Origin: Clusia tigrina
Taxonomy: Eukaryota > Arthropoda > Insecta > Diptera > Clusiidae
Direction: 5' to 3'
NCBI GenBank assembly: GCA_920105625.2
Contig: OV050030.1
Location: 210,970,325 to 211,034,324 of the forward strand
Length of the DNA stretch: 64,000 bases
A program made the translations under genes and the position numbers. The notes beneath the pieces were generated by a model that saw only the letters and a list, made by a program, of their open reading frames with translations, was not told the origin of the DNA and did not search any database. Of this stretch, positions 35,345-47,329 are shown in pieces (within the stretch, counting starts at the first letter, position 1; each line of letters opens with the position of its first letter).

Positions 35345-37890
35345 TTTTATGACGCTCCAGTAAAAAGTTACAAGGATTTGATTGTTGCAAACTTTGATAC
35401 GTATGGAAAGCACCGTATAGAAGTTAGGGCCATTTGAAGTTTTATCAGTGTTTGCATTGGGACTGAAGGGTAGCATAGCTATGAGCGATAGCTTAAAATG
35501 ATATGAGGCACGAGTACTTTATTGTCACAAAATTTCAAAGTTTTATGACGCTCCAGTAATAAGTTACAAGCATTCGAATGTTGCAACCTTTGATAAGAGG
35601 CTCGAGTACTTTATTGTCACCAGATTTCAAAGTTTTATGACGCTCCAGTAAAAAGTTGCAAGCATTTGCTTGTTGCAAACTTTGATAGGTGTAGGACGCA
35701 CCGTATAGAAGTTAGGGCCATTTGAAGTTTTAGCAGTGTTTGATTTGGAACTCAAGGGTAGCAGAGCTATGAGCGACAGCTTAAATTGATAAGATGCTCG
35801 AGTACTTTATTGTCACAAAATTTCAAGATTTGATGACGCTCCAGTAAAAAGTTACAAGCATTTGATTGTTGCAAACTTTGATAGGTATAGGACGCACCGT
35901 ATAGAAGTTAGGGCCATTGTTTTATCAGTGTTTGATTTGGGACTCAAGGGTAGCATAGCAATGAGCGACAACTTTAATTGACAAGAGGCACGAGTACTTA
36001 ATTGTCACAAAATTTCAAGGTTCTATGACGCTCCAGTAAAAAGTTACAAGCATTTGATTGTTGCAAACTTTGATAGGTATAGGACGCACCGTATAGAAGT
36101 TAGGGCCATTTCAAGTTTTATAAGTGTTTGATTTGGGACTCAAGGGTAGCATAGCTATGAGCGGTAGCTTGAATTGAGAAGAGGATCGAGTACTTTATTG
36201 TCACCAAATTCCAAGGTTTTTTTAACGCTCCAGTAAAAAGTTACAAGCATTTGATTGTTGCAAACTCTGATAAGTGTAAGACGCAAACTACAGAATTTAG
36301 GGCCATTGTTATATCAGTGTTTGATTTGGGACTCAAGGAGGCACGAGTACTTTATTGTCACCAAATTTAAAGGTTTTATGACGCTCCAGTAAAAAGATAC
36401 AAACATTTGAATGTTGCAAAGTTTGATAGGTGTAGGACGCACCATATAGAAGTTAGGGCCATTTGAAATTTTATCAGTGTTTGATTTGGGACTCAAGGGT
36501 TGCATAGCTATGAGCGATAGCTTAAATTGATGAGGCACGAGTACTTTTTTGTCACAAAATTTCAAGGTTTTATGACGCTCCAGTAAAAAGTTACAAGCAT
36601 TTGATTGTTGCAAACTTTGATACGTATGGAAAGCACCGTATAGAAGTTAGGGCCATTTGAAGTTTTATCAGTGTTTGATTTGGGACTGAAGGGTAGCATA
36701 GCTATGAGCGATAGCTTAAAATGATAGGAGGCACGAGTACTTTAGTGTCACCAAATTTAAAGGTTTTATGACGCTCCAGTAAAAAGATACAAACATTTGA
36801 ATGTTGCAAAGTTTGATAGGTGTAGGACGCACCGTATAGAAGTTAGGGCCATTTGAAGTTTTATCAGTGTTTGATTTGGGACTCAAGGGTACCCTCGCTA
36901 TGAGCGATAGCTTAAGCTGGTAAGAGGCACGAGTACTTTATTCTCACAAAATTTCAAGGTTTTATGACGCTCCAGTAAAATGTTACAAGCATTTGAATGT
37001 TGCAAACTTTGATAGGTGTAGAACGCACCGTATAGAAGTTAGGGCCATTTGAAGTTTTAGCGGTGTTTGATTTGGGACTCAAGTTAGCATAGCTATGAGA
37101 TAACTTAAATTGTTAAGAAGCACCACTTTGATAGGTATAGAAAGCACCGAATAGAAGTTAGGGCCATTTGAAGTTTTAGCAGTTTTTGATTTGGGACTCA
37201 ATGATAGCATAGCTATAAGCGATAGCCTTAAATGATAAGAGGCTCGAGTACTTTATTGTCGCCAAATTTCAAGGTTCTATGACGCTCCAGTAAAAAGTTA
37301 CAAGCATTTGATTGTTACAAATTTTGATAGGTGTAGGATTCACCGTATAGAAGTTAGGGCCATTTGAAGTTTTATCAGTGTTTGATTTGGGACTCAAGGG
37401 TGGCATAGCTATGAGTGATTGCTTAAATTGACAAGAGGCTCGAGTACTTTATTGTCACAAAATTTCGAGATTTTATTATGCTCCAGTAAAAAGTTACAAG
37501 CATTTGATTGTTGCAAACTTTGATAGGTATAGGACGCACCGTATAGAAGTTAGGGCCATTTGAAAGTTTAGCAGTGTTTGATTTGCGACTCAAGGGTAGC
37601 ATAACTATGAGCTATAGCTTAATAGATAAGAGGCTCGAGTACTTTAATGTCATAAAATTTCAAGATTTTATGACGCTCCAGTAAAAAGTTACAAGCATTT
37701 GATTGTTGCAAACTTTGATAGGTATAGGACGCACCGTATAGAAGTTAGGGCCATTTGAAGTTTTATAAGTGTTTGATTTGGGACTCAAGGGTAGCATAGC
37801 TATAAGCTATAGCTTGAATTGAGAAGAGGATAGAGTACTTTATTGTCACCAAATTTCAAGGTTTTATGACGCTCCAGTAAAAAGTTACAA
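35345..37890. repeat. 4.24-kb higher-order repeat, copy 2
   Basis: Second copy of 30950-33650. The two copies translate to the same 99-residue spurious minus-strand frame (32075-32374 and 36314-36613), which shows how few differences have built up. Sequence order departs near 37890 at GATAGTTGTAGGACG. Confidence 0.85.
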
Positions 37891-39059
37891 GCATTTGATT
37901 GTTGCAAACTTTGATAGTTGTAGGACGTAACGTATAGAAGTTAGGGCCATTTGAAGTTTTAGCAGTGTTTGATTTGGGACTCAAGGGTAGCATAGCTATG
38001 AGCGATAGCTTAAATTGGTAAGAGGCACGAGTACTTTATTGTCACAAAATTTCAAGGTTTTATGACGCTCCAGTAAAAAGTTACAAGCATTTGATTGTTG
38101 CAAACTTTGATAGTGTAGGACGCTAGTATAGAAGTTAGGGCCATTTGACGTTTAATCAGTGTTTGATTTGGGACTGAAGGGTAGCATAGCTATGAGCGAT
38201 AGCTTAAAATGATAGGAGGCACGAGTACTTTATTGTCACAAAATTTCAAGGCTTTATGACGCTCCAGTAATAAGTTACATGCATTTGAATGTTGCAACCT
38301 TTGATGGGTGTAGGACGCACCGTATAGAAGCTAGGGCCATTTGAAGTTTTATCAGTGTTTGATTTGGGACTCAAGGGTACCATAGCTATGAGCGATAGCT
38401 TAAGTTGATAAGAGGCACGAGTTCTTTATTGTCACAAAATTTCAAGGTTTTATGACGCTCCAGTAAAATGTTACAAGCATTTGAATGTTGCAAACTTTGA
38501 TAGGTGTAGGACGCACCGTATAGAAGTTAGGGCCATTTGAAATTTTATCAGTGTTTGATTTGGGACTCAAGGGTATCATAGCTATGAGCGATAGCTTAAA
38601 TTGATAAGAGTTTCGAGTACTTTATTGTCACCAGATTTCAAGGTATTATAACGCTCCAGTAAAAAGTTGCAAGCATTTGATTGTTGCAAACTTTGATAGG
38701 TGTAGGACGCACTGTATAGAAGTTAGGGCCATTTGAAGTTTCATCAGTGTTTGACTTGGAACTCAAGGGTAGCATAGCTATGAGCGATATCTTAAATTGA
38801 TAAGAGGCTCGAGTACTTTATTGTCACAAAATTTCAAGATTTTATGACGCTCCAGTAAAAAGTTACAAGCATTTGATTGTTGCAAACTTTGCTAGGTATA
38901 GGACGCACCGTATAGAAGTTAGGGCCATTTGAAGGTTTAGCAGTGTTTGATTTGCGACTCAAGGGTAGCATAGCTTTGAGCTATAGCTTAATAGATAAGA
39001 GTCTCGAGTACTTTAATGTCACAAAATTTCAAGATTTTATGACGCTCCAGTAAAAAGTT

Positions 39060-40480
39060 ACAAGCATTTGATTGTTGCAAACTTTGATGGGTGTAGGACG
39101 CACCGTATAGAAGTTAGGGCCATTGTTTTATCAGTGTTTGCTTTGGGACTCAAGGGTAGCACAGCAGTGAGCGACAACTTTAATTGACAAGAGGCACGAG
39201 TACTTTATTGTCACCAAATTTCAAGGTTCTATGACGTTCCAGTAAAAAGTTACAAGCATTTGATTGTTACAAATTTTGATAGGTGTAGGATTCACCGTAT
39301 AGAAGTTAGGGCCATTTGAAGTTTTATCAGTGTTTGATTTGGGACTCAAGGGTAGCATAGCTATGAGTGATAGCTTAAATTGACAAGAGGCTCGAGTACT
39401 TTATTGTCACAAAATTTCGAGATTTTATTATGCTCCAGTAAAAAGTTACAATCATTTGATTGTTGCAAACTTTGATAGGTATAGGACGCACCGTATAGAA
39501 GTTAGGGCCATTTGAAAGTTTAGCAGTGTTTGATTTGCGACTCAAGGGTAGCATAGCTATGAGCTATAGCTTAATAGATAAGAGGCTCGAGTACTTTAAT
39601 GTCTTAAAATTTCAAGATTTTATGACGCTCCAGTAAAAAGTTACAAGCATTTGATTGTTGCAAACTTTGATAGGTATAGGACGCACCGTATAGAAGTTAG
39701 GGCCATTTGAAGTTTAATAAGTATTTGATTTGGGACTCAAGGGTAGCATAGCTATGAGCGATAGCTTAAAATGATAGGAGGCACGAGTACTTTATTGTCA
39801 CAAAATTTCAAGGTTTTATGACGCTCCAGTAATAAGTTACATGCATTTGAATGTTGCAACCTTTGATGGATGTAGGACGCAACGTATAGAAGTTAGGGCC
39901 ATTTGAAGTTTTATCAGTGTTTGATTTGGGACTCAAGGGTACCATAGCTATGAGCGATAGCTTAAGAAGCTTATAGAAGTTAGGGCCATTTGAAGTTTTA
40001 TCAGTGTTTGATTTGGGACTCAAGGGTACCATAGCTATGAGCGATAGCTTAAGAAGCTTATAGAAGTTAGGGCCATTTGACGTTTTATCAGTGTTTGATT
40101 TGGGACTGAAGGGTAGCATAGCTATGAGCGATAGCTTAAAATGATAGGAGGCACGAGTACTTTATTGTCACAAAATTTCAAGGTTTTATGACGCTCCGGT
40201 AAAATGTTACAAGCATTTGAAGTTTGCAAACTTTGATAGGTGTAGGACGCACTGTATAGAAGTTAGGGCCATTTGAAGTTTTAGCAGTGTTTGATTTGGG
40301 ACTCAAGTTTGAATAGCTATGAGCGATAACTTAAATTGATAAGAAGCACCACTTTGATAGGTATAGAAAGCACCGAATAGAAGTTAGGGCCATTTGAAGT
40401 TTTAGCGGTTTTTGATTTGGGACTCAATGGTAGCATAGCTATAAGCGATAGCCCGAAATGATAACAGGCTAGAATACTTT
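39060..40480. repeat. Block also present at ~48.36-49.68 kb and ~51.30-52.62 kb
   Basis: GGATTCACCGTATAG markers at 39291, 48581 and 51523 start collinear runs (offsets 9290 and 2942) that pass through the HindIII-like AAGAAGCTTATAG junction and the truncated GAAGCACCACTTTG unit. This copy has an additional 87-bp unit, so its offset falls from 9290 to 9203 after it. Confidence 0.85.
39964..40137. repeat. Tandem 87-bp mini-unit
   Basis: AAGAAGCTTATAGAAG at 39964 recurs at 40051, a period of 87 bp. The unit is a monomer that has lost about 109 bp by joining GATAGCTTAAG to CTTATAGAAG. It occurs twice here but only once at the matching sites near 49255, 52196 and 54123. On the minus strand 87 bp equals 29 codons, which produces a spurious repeated peptide. 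Confidence 0.85.
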
Positions 40481-41129
40481 ATTGTCACCAAATTTGAAGG
40501 TTTTATGACGCTCCAGTAAAAAGTTACAAGCATTTGAATGTTGCAAAGTTTGATAGGTGTAGGACGCACCGTATAGAAGTTAGGGCCATTTGAAATTTTA
40601 TGAGTGTTTTATTTGGGACTCAAGGGTATCATAGCTATGAGCGGTAGCTTAAATTGATAACAGGCTCGAGTACTTTATTGTCACCAGATTTCAAGGTTTT
40701 ATGACGCTCCAGTAAAAAGTTACAAGCATTTGATTGTTGCAAACTCGGATAAGTGTAAGACGCAAACTACAGAATTTAGAGCCATTGTTTTATCAGTGTT
40801 TGATTTGGGACTCAAGGGTAGCATAGCTATGAGCGACAACTTTAATTGACAACAGGCACGAGTACTTTATTGTCACCAAATTTCAAGATTTTATGACGCT
40901 CCAGTAAAAAGTTACAAGCATTTGTTTGTTGCAAATATTGATAGGTGTAGGACGCTAGTATAGAAGTTAGGGTCATTCGAAGTTTTATCAGTGTTTGATT
41001 TGGGACTGAAGGGTAGCAAAGCTATGAGCGATAGCTTACAATGACAAGAGGCTCGAGTAGTTTATTGTCACAAAATTTGAAGATTTTATTATGTTCCAGT
41101 AAAAAGTTACAAGCATTTGATTGTTGCAA

Positions 41130-43870
41130 ACTTTGATAGGTATAGGACGCGCCGTATAGAAGTTAGGGCCATTTAAAGGTTTAACAGTGTTTGATTTGCG
41201 ACTCAAGGATAGCATAGCTATGAGCGATAGCTTGAATTGATAAGAGGATCGAGTACTTTATTGTCAACAAATTTCAAGGTTTTATGACGCTCCAGTAAAA
41301 TTTACAAGCATTTGATTATTGCAAACTTTGATAGGTGTAGGACGTAACGTATAGAAGTTAGGGCCATTTGAAGTTTTAGCAGTGTTTGATTTGGGACTCA
41401 AGGGTAGCATAGCTATGAGCGATAGCTTAAATTGATAAGAGGCACGAATACTTTATTGTCACCAAATTTCAAGGTTTTATGACGCTCCAGTAAAAAGTTA
41501 CAAGCATTTTATTGTTGCAAACTTTGATAGGTGTAGGACGTAACGTATAGAAGTTAGGGCCATTTGAAGTTTTAGCAGTGTTTGATTTGGGACTTAAGGG
41601 TAGCATAGCTATGAGCGATAGCTTAAATTGATAAGAGGCACGAGTACTTTTTTGTCACAAAATTTCACGGTTTTATGACGCTCAAGTAAAAAGTTACAAG
41701 GAATTGATTGTTGCAAACTTTGATACGTATGGAAAGCACCGTATAGAAGTTAGGGCCATTTGAAGTTTTATCAGTGTTTGATTTGGGACTGAAGGGTAGC
41801 ATAGCTATGAGGGATAGCTTAAAATGATAGGAGGCACGAGTACTTTATTGTCACAAAATTTCAAGGTTTTATGACGCTCCAGTAATAAGTTACAAGCATT
41901 TGAATGTTGCAACCTTTGATAGGTGTAGGACGCACCGTATAGAAGTTAGGGCCATTTGAAGTTTTATCAGTGTTTGATTTGGGACTCAAGGGTACCATCG
42001 CTATGACCGATAGCTTAAGTTGATAAGAGGCACGAGTACTTTATTGTCACAAAATTTCAAGGTTTTATGACGCTCCAGTAAAATGTTACAAGCATTTGAA
42101 TGTTGCAAACTTTGATAGGTGTAGGACGCACCGTATAGAAGTTAGGGCCATTTGAAGTTTTAGCAGTGTTTGATTTGGGACTCAAGGGTATCATAGCTAT
42201 GAGCGGTAGCTTAAATTGCTAAGAGGCTCGAGTACTTTATTGTCACCAAATTTCAAGATTTTATGACGCTCCAGTAAAAAGTTACAAGCATTTGATTGTT
42301 GCAAATATTGATGTGTAGGACGCTAGTATAGAAGTTAGGGCCATTTGAAGTTTTATCAGTGTTTGCTTTGGGACTGAAGGGTAGCAAAGCTATGAGCGAT
42401 AGCTTAAAATGACAAGAGGCTCGAGTAGTTTATTGTCACAAAATTTCAAGATTTTATTATGTTCCAGTAAAAAGTTACAAGCATTTGATTGTTGCAAATT
42501 TCGATAGGTATAAGACGCGCCGTATAGAAGTTAGGGCCATTTAAAGGTTTAGCAGTGTTTGATTTGCGACTCAAGGATAGCATAGCTATGAGCGATAGCT
42601 TGAATTGATAAGAGGATCGAGTACTTTATTGTCACCAAATTTCAAGGTTTTATGACGCTCCAGTAAAATTTACAAGCATTTGATTGTTGCAAACTTTGAT
42701 AGGTGTAGGACGTAACGTATAGAAGTTAGGGCAATTTGAAGTTTTAGCAGTGTTTGATTTGGGACTCAAGGGTAGCATAGCTATGACCGATAGCTTAAAT
42801 TGAAATGTGGCACGAGTACTTTATTGTCACCAAATTTCAAGGTTTTATGACGCTCCAGTAAAAAGTTACAAGCATTTTATTGTTGCAAACTTTGATAGGT
42901 GTAGGACGTAACGTATAGAAGTTAGGACCATTTGAAGTTTTAGCAGTGTTTGATTTGGGACTCAAGGGTAGCATAGCTATGAGCGATAGCTTAAATTGAT
43001 AAGAGGCACGAGTACTTTTTTGTCACAAAATTTCACGGTTTTATGACGCTCAAGTAAAAAGTTACAAGGAATTGATTGTTGCAAACTTTGATACGTATGG
43101 AAAGCACCGTATAGAAGTTAGGGCCATTTGAAGTTTTATCAGTGTTTGATTTGGGACTGAAGGGTAGCATAGCTATGAGGGATAGCTTAAAATGATAGGA
43201 GGCACGAGTACTTTATTGTCACAAAATTTCAAGGATTTATGACGCTCCAGTAATAAGTTACAAGCATTTGAATGTTGCAACCTTTGATAGGTGTAGGACG
43301 CACCGTATAGAAGTTAGGGCCATTTGAAGTTTTATCAGTGTTTGATTTGGGACTCAAGGGTACCATCGCTATGACCGATAGCTTAAGTTGATAAGAGGCA
43401 CGAGTACTTTATTGTCACAAAATTTCAAGGTTTTATGACGCTCCAGTAAAATGTTACAAGCATTTGAATGTTGCAAACTTTGATAGGTGTAGGACGCACC
43501 GTATAGAAGTTAGGGCCATTTGAAGTTTTAGCAGTGTTTGATTTGGGACTCAAGGGTATCATAGCTATGAGCGGTAGCTTAAATTGCTAAGAGGCTCGAG
43601 TACTTTATTGTCACCAAATTTCAAGATTTTATGACGCTCCAGTAAAAAGTTACAAGCATTTGATTGTTGCAAATATTGATAGGTGTAGGACGCTAGTATA
43701 GAAGTTAGGGCCATTTGAAGTTTTATCAGTGTTTGATTTGGGACTGAAGGGTAGCAAAGCTATGAGCAATAGCTTAAAATGACAAGAGGCTCGAGTAGTT
43801 TATTGTCACAAAATTTCAAGATTTTATTATGTTCCAGTAAAAAGTTACAAGCATTTGATTGTTGCAAACT
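41130..43870. repeat. Seven-monomer higher-order repeat (~1368 bp), two tandem copies
   Basis: Markers repeat at 1368-1370 bp: GACGCGCCGTAT near 41151, 42519 and 43889, and CTATGACCGATAGC at 42001 and 43369. Seven monomers of about 195 bp give this length. The 2-bp difference comes from GATGTGTAGG (42310) against GATAGGTGTAGG. The copies are nearly identical, which indicates recent tandem duplication. Confidence 0.88.
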
Positions 43871-46800
43871 TTGATAGGTATAGGACGCGCCGTATAAAAG
43901 TTAGGGCCATTTAAAGGTTTAGCAGTGTTTGATTTGCGACTCAAGGATAGCATAGCTATGAGCGATAGCTTGAATTGATAAGAGGATCGAGTACTTTATT
44001 GTCACCAAATTTCAAGGTTTTATGACGCTCCAGTAAAATTTACAAGCATTTGATTGTTGCAAACTTTGATAGGTGTAGGACGTAACGTATAGAAGTTAGG
44101 GCAATTTGAAGTTTTAGCAGTGTTTGATTTGGGACTCAAGGGTAGCATAGCTATGAGCGATAGCTTAAATTGATAAGAGGCACGAGTACTTTTTTGTCAC
44201 AAAATTTCACGGTTTTATGACGCTCCAGTAAAAAGTTACAAGCATTTGATTGTTGCAATATTTGATAGGTATAGGACGCACCGTATAGAAGTTAGGGCCA
44301 TTTGAAAGTTTAGCAGTGTTAGATTTGCGACTCAAGGGTAGCATAACTATGAGCTATAGCTTAATAGATAAGAGGCTCGAGTACTTTAATGTCATAAAAT
44401 TTCAAGATTTTATGACGCTCCAGTAAAAAGTTACAAGCATTTGATTGTTGCAAACTTTGATAGGTATAGGACGCACCGTATAGAAGTTAGGGCCATTTGA
44501 AGTTTTATAAGTGTTTGATTTGGGACTCAAGGGTAGCATAGCTATGACCGATAGCTTAAATTGATAAGTGGCACGAGTACTTTATTGTCACCAAATTTCA
44601 AGGTTTTATGACGCTCCAGTAAAAAGTTACAAGCATTTTATTGTTGCAAACTTTGATAGGTGTAGGACGTAACGTATAGAAGTTAGGGCCATTTGAAGTT
44701 TTAGCAGTGTTTGATTTGGGACTCAAGGGTAGCATAGCTATGAGCGATAGCTTAAATTGGTAAGAGGCACGAGTACTTTTTTGTCACAAAATTTCACGGT
44801 TTTATGACGCTCAAGTAAAAAGTTACAAGGAATTGATTGTTGCAAACTTTGATACGTATGGAAAGCACCGTATAGAAGTTAGGGCCATTTGAAGTTTTAT
44901 CAGTGTTTGATTTGGGACTGAAGGGTAGCATAGCTATGAGGGATAGCTTAAAATGATAGGAGGCACGAGTACTTTATTGTCACAAAATTTCAAGGTTTTA
45001 TGACGCTCCAGTAATAAGTTACAAGCATTTGAATGTTGCAACCTTTGATAGGTGTAGGACGCACCGTATAGAAGTTAGGGCCATTTGAAGTTTTATCAGT
45101 GTTTGATTTGGGACTCAAGGGTACCATCGCTATGACCGATAGCTTAAGTTGATAAGAGGCACGAGTTCTTTATTGTCACAAAATTTCAAGGTTTTATGAC
45201 GCTCCAGTAAAATGTTACAAGCATTTGAATGTTGCAAACTTTGATAGGTGTAGGACGCACCGTATAGAAGTTAGGGCCATTTGAAGTTTTAGCAGTGTTT
45301 GATTTGGGACTCAAGGGTATCATAGCTATGAGCGGTAGCTTAAATTGCTAAGAGGCTCGAGTACTTTATTGTCACCAAATTTCAAGATTTTATGACGCTC
45401 CAGTAAAAAGTTACAAGCATTTGATTGTTGCAAACTCTGATAATAGTAAGACGCAAACTACAGAATTTAGGGCCATTCTTTTATCAGTGTTTGATTTGGG
45501 ACTCAAGGGTAGCATAGCAGTGAGCGACAACTTTAATTGATAACAGGCACGAGTACTTTATTGTCACCAAATTTCAAGATTTTATGACGCTCCAGTAAAA
45601 AGTTACAAGCATTTGATTGTTGCAAATATTGATAGGTGTAGGACGCTAGTATAGAAGTTAGGGCCATTTGAAGTTTTATCAGTGTTTGATTTGGGACTGA
45701 AGGGTAGCAAAGCTATGAGCGATAGCTTAAAATGACAAGAGGCTCGAGTAGTTTATTGTCACAAAATTTCAAGATTTTATTATGTTCCAGTAAAAAGTTA
45801 CAAGCATTTGATTGTTGCAAACTTTGATAGGTATAGGACGCGCCGTATAAAAGTTAGGGCCATTTAAAGGTTTAGCAGTGTTTGATTTGCGACTCAAGGA
45901 TAGCATAGCTATGAGCGATAGCTTGAATTGATAAGAGGATCGAGTACTTTATTGTCACCAAATTTCAAGGTTTTATGACGCTCCAGTAAAATTTACAAGC
46001 ATTTGATTGTTGCAAACTTTGATAGGTGTAGGACGTAACGTATAGAAGTTAGGGCAATTTGAAGTTTTAGCAGTGTTTGATTTGGGACTCAAGGGTAGCA
46101 TAGCTATGAGCGATAGCTTAAATTGATAAGAGGCACGAGTACTTTTTTGTCACAAAATTTCACGGTTTTATGACGCTCCAGTAAAAAGTTACAAGCATTT
46201 GATTGTTGCAATATTTGATAGGTATAGGACGCACCGTATAGAAGTTAGGGCCATTTGAAAGTTTAGCAGTGTTAGATTTGCGACTCAAGGGTAGCATAAC
46301 TATGAGCTATAGCTTAATAGATAAGAGGCTCGAGTACTTTAATGTGATAAAATTTCAAGATTTTATGACGCTCCAGTAAAAAGTTACAAGCATTTGATTG
46401 TTGCAAACTTTGATAGGTATAGGACGCACCGTATAGAAGTTAGGGCCATTTGAAGTTTTATAAGTGTTTGATTTGGGACTCAAGGGTAGCATAGCTATGA
46501 GCGATAGTTTAAATTGATAAGTGGCACGAGTACTTTATTGTCACCAAATTTCAAGGTTTTATGACGCTCCAGTAAAAAGTTACAAGCATTTTATTGTTGC
46601 AAACTTTGATAGGTGTAGGACGTAACGTATAGAAGTTAGGGCCATTTGAAGTTTTAGCAGTGTTTGATTTGGGACTCAAGGGTAGCATAGCTATGAGCGA
46701 TAGCTTAAATTGATAAGAGGCACGAGTACTTTTTTGTCACAAAATTTCACGGTTTTATGACGCTCCAGTAAAAAGTTACAAGCATTTGATTGTTGCAATA

Positions 46801-46920
46801 TTTGATAGGTATAGGACGCACCGTATAGAAGTTAGGGCCATTTGAAAGTTTAGCAGTGTTAGATTTGCGACTCAAGGGTAGCATAACTATGAGCTATAGC
46901 TTAATAGATTAGAGGCTCGA
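43870..46920. repeat. Extended third copy and 1953-bp / 587-bp reiterations
   Basis: The seven-mer order continues, but with inserted monomers. CTATGACCGATAGC recurs at 45130 (1761 bp = 1368 plus two monomers). GTTGCAATATTTGATAGG recurs at 44256, 46209 and 46796, that is ten monomers (1953 bp) and three monomers (587 bp) apart. This is a mosaic of overlapping duplications of whole units. Confidence 0.8.
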
Positions 46921-47329
46921 GTACTTTAATGTCATAAAATTTCAAGATTTTATGACGCTCCAGTAAAAAGTTACAAGCATTTGATTGTTGCAAACTTTGA
47001 TAGGTATAGGACGCACCGTATAGAAGTTAGGGCCATTTGAAGTTTTATAAGTGTTTGATTTGGGACTCAAGGGTAGCATAGCTATGAGCTATAGCTTGAA
47101 TTGAGAAGAGGATCGAGTACTTTATTGTCACCAAATTTCAAGGTTTTATGACGCTCCAGTAAAAAGTTACAAGCATTTGATTGTTGCAAACTTTGATAGT
47201 TTGATAGTTGTAGGACGTAACGTATAGAAGTTAGGGCCATTTGAAGTTTTAGCAGTGTTTGATTTGGGACTCAAGGGTAGCATAGCTATGAGCGATAGCT
47301 TAAATTGGTAAGAGGCACGAGAACTTTAT

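Noticed and set aside
32075..36613. Repeated minus-strand open frames of 60-103 codons starting near SPKSNTDK, at many places from 26 kb to 63 kb
   Set aside because: They are translations of satellite monomers. They recur with the repeat, lose frame at each 196-bp unit, and show no domain or codon signal.
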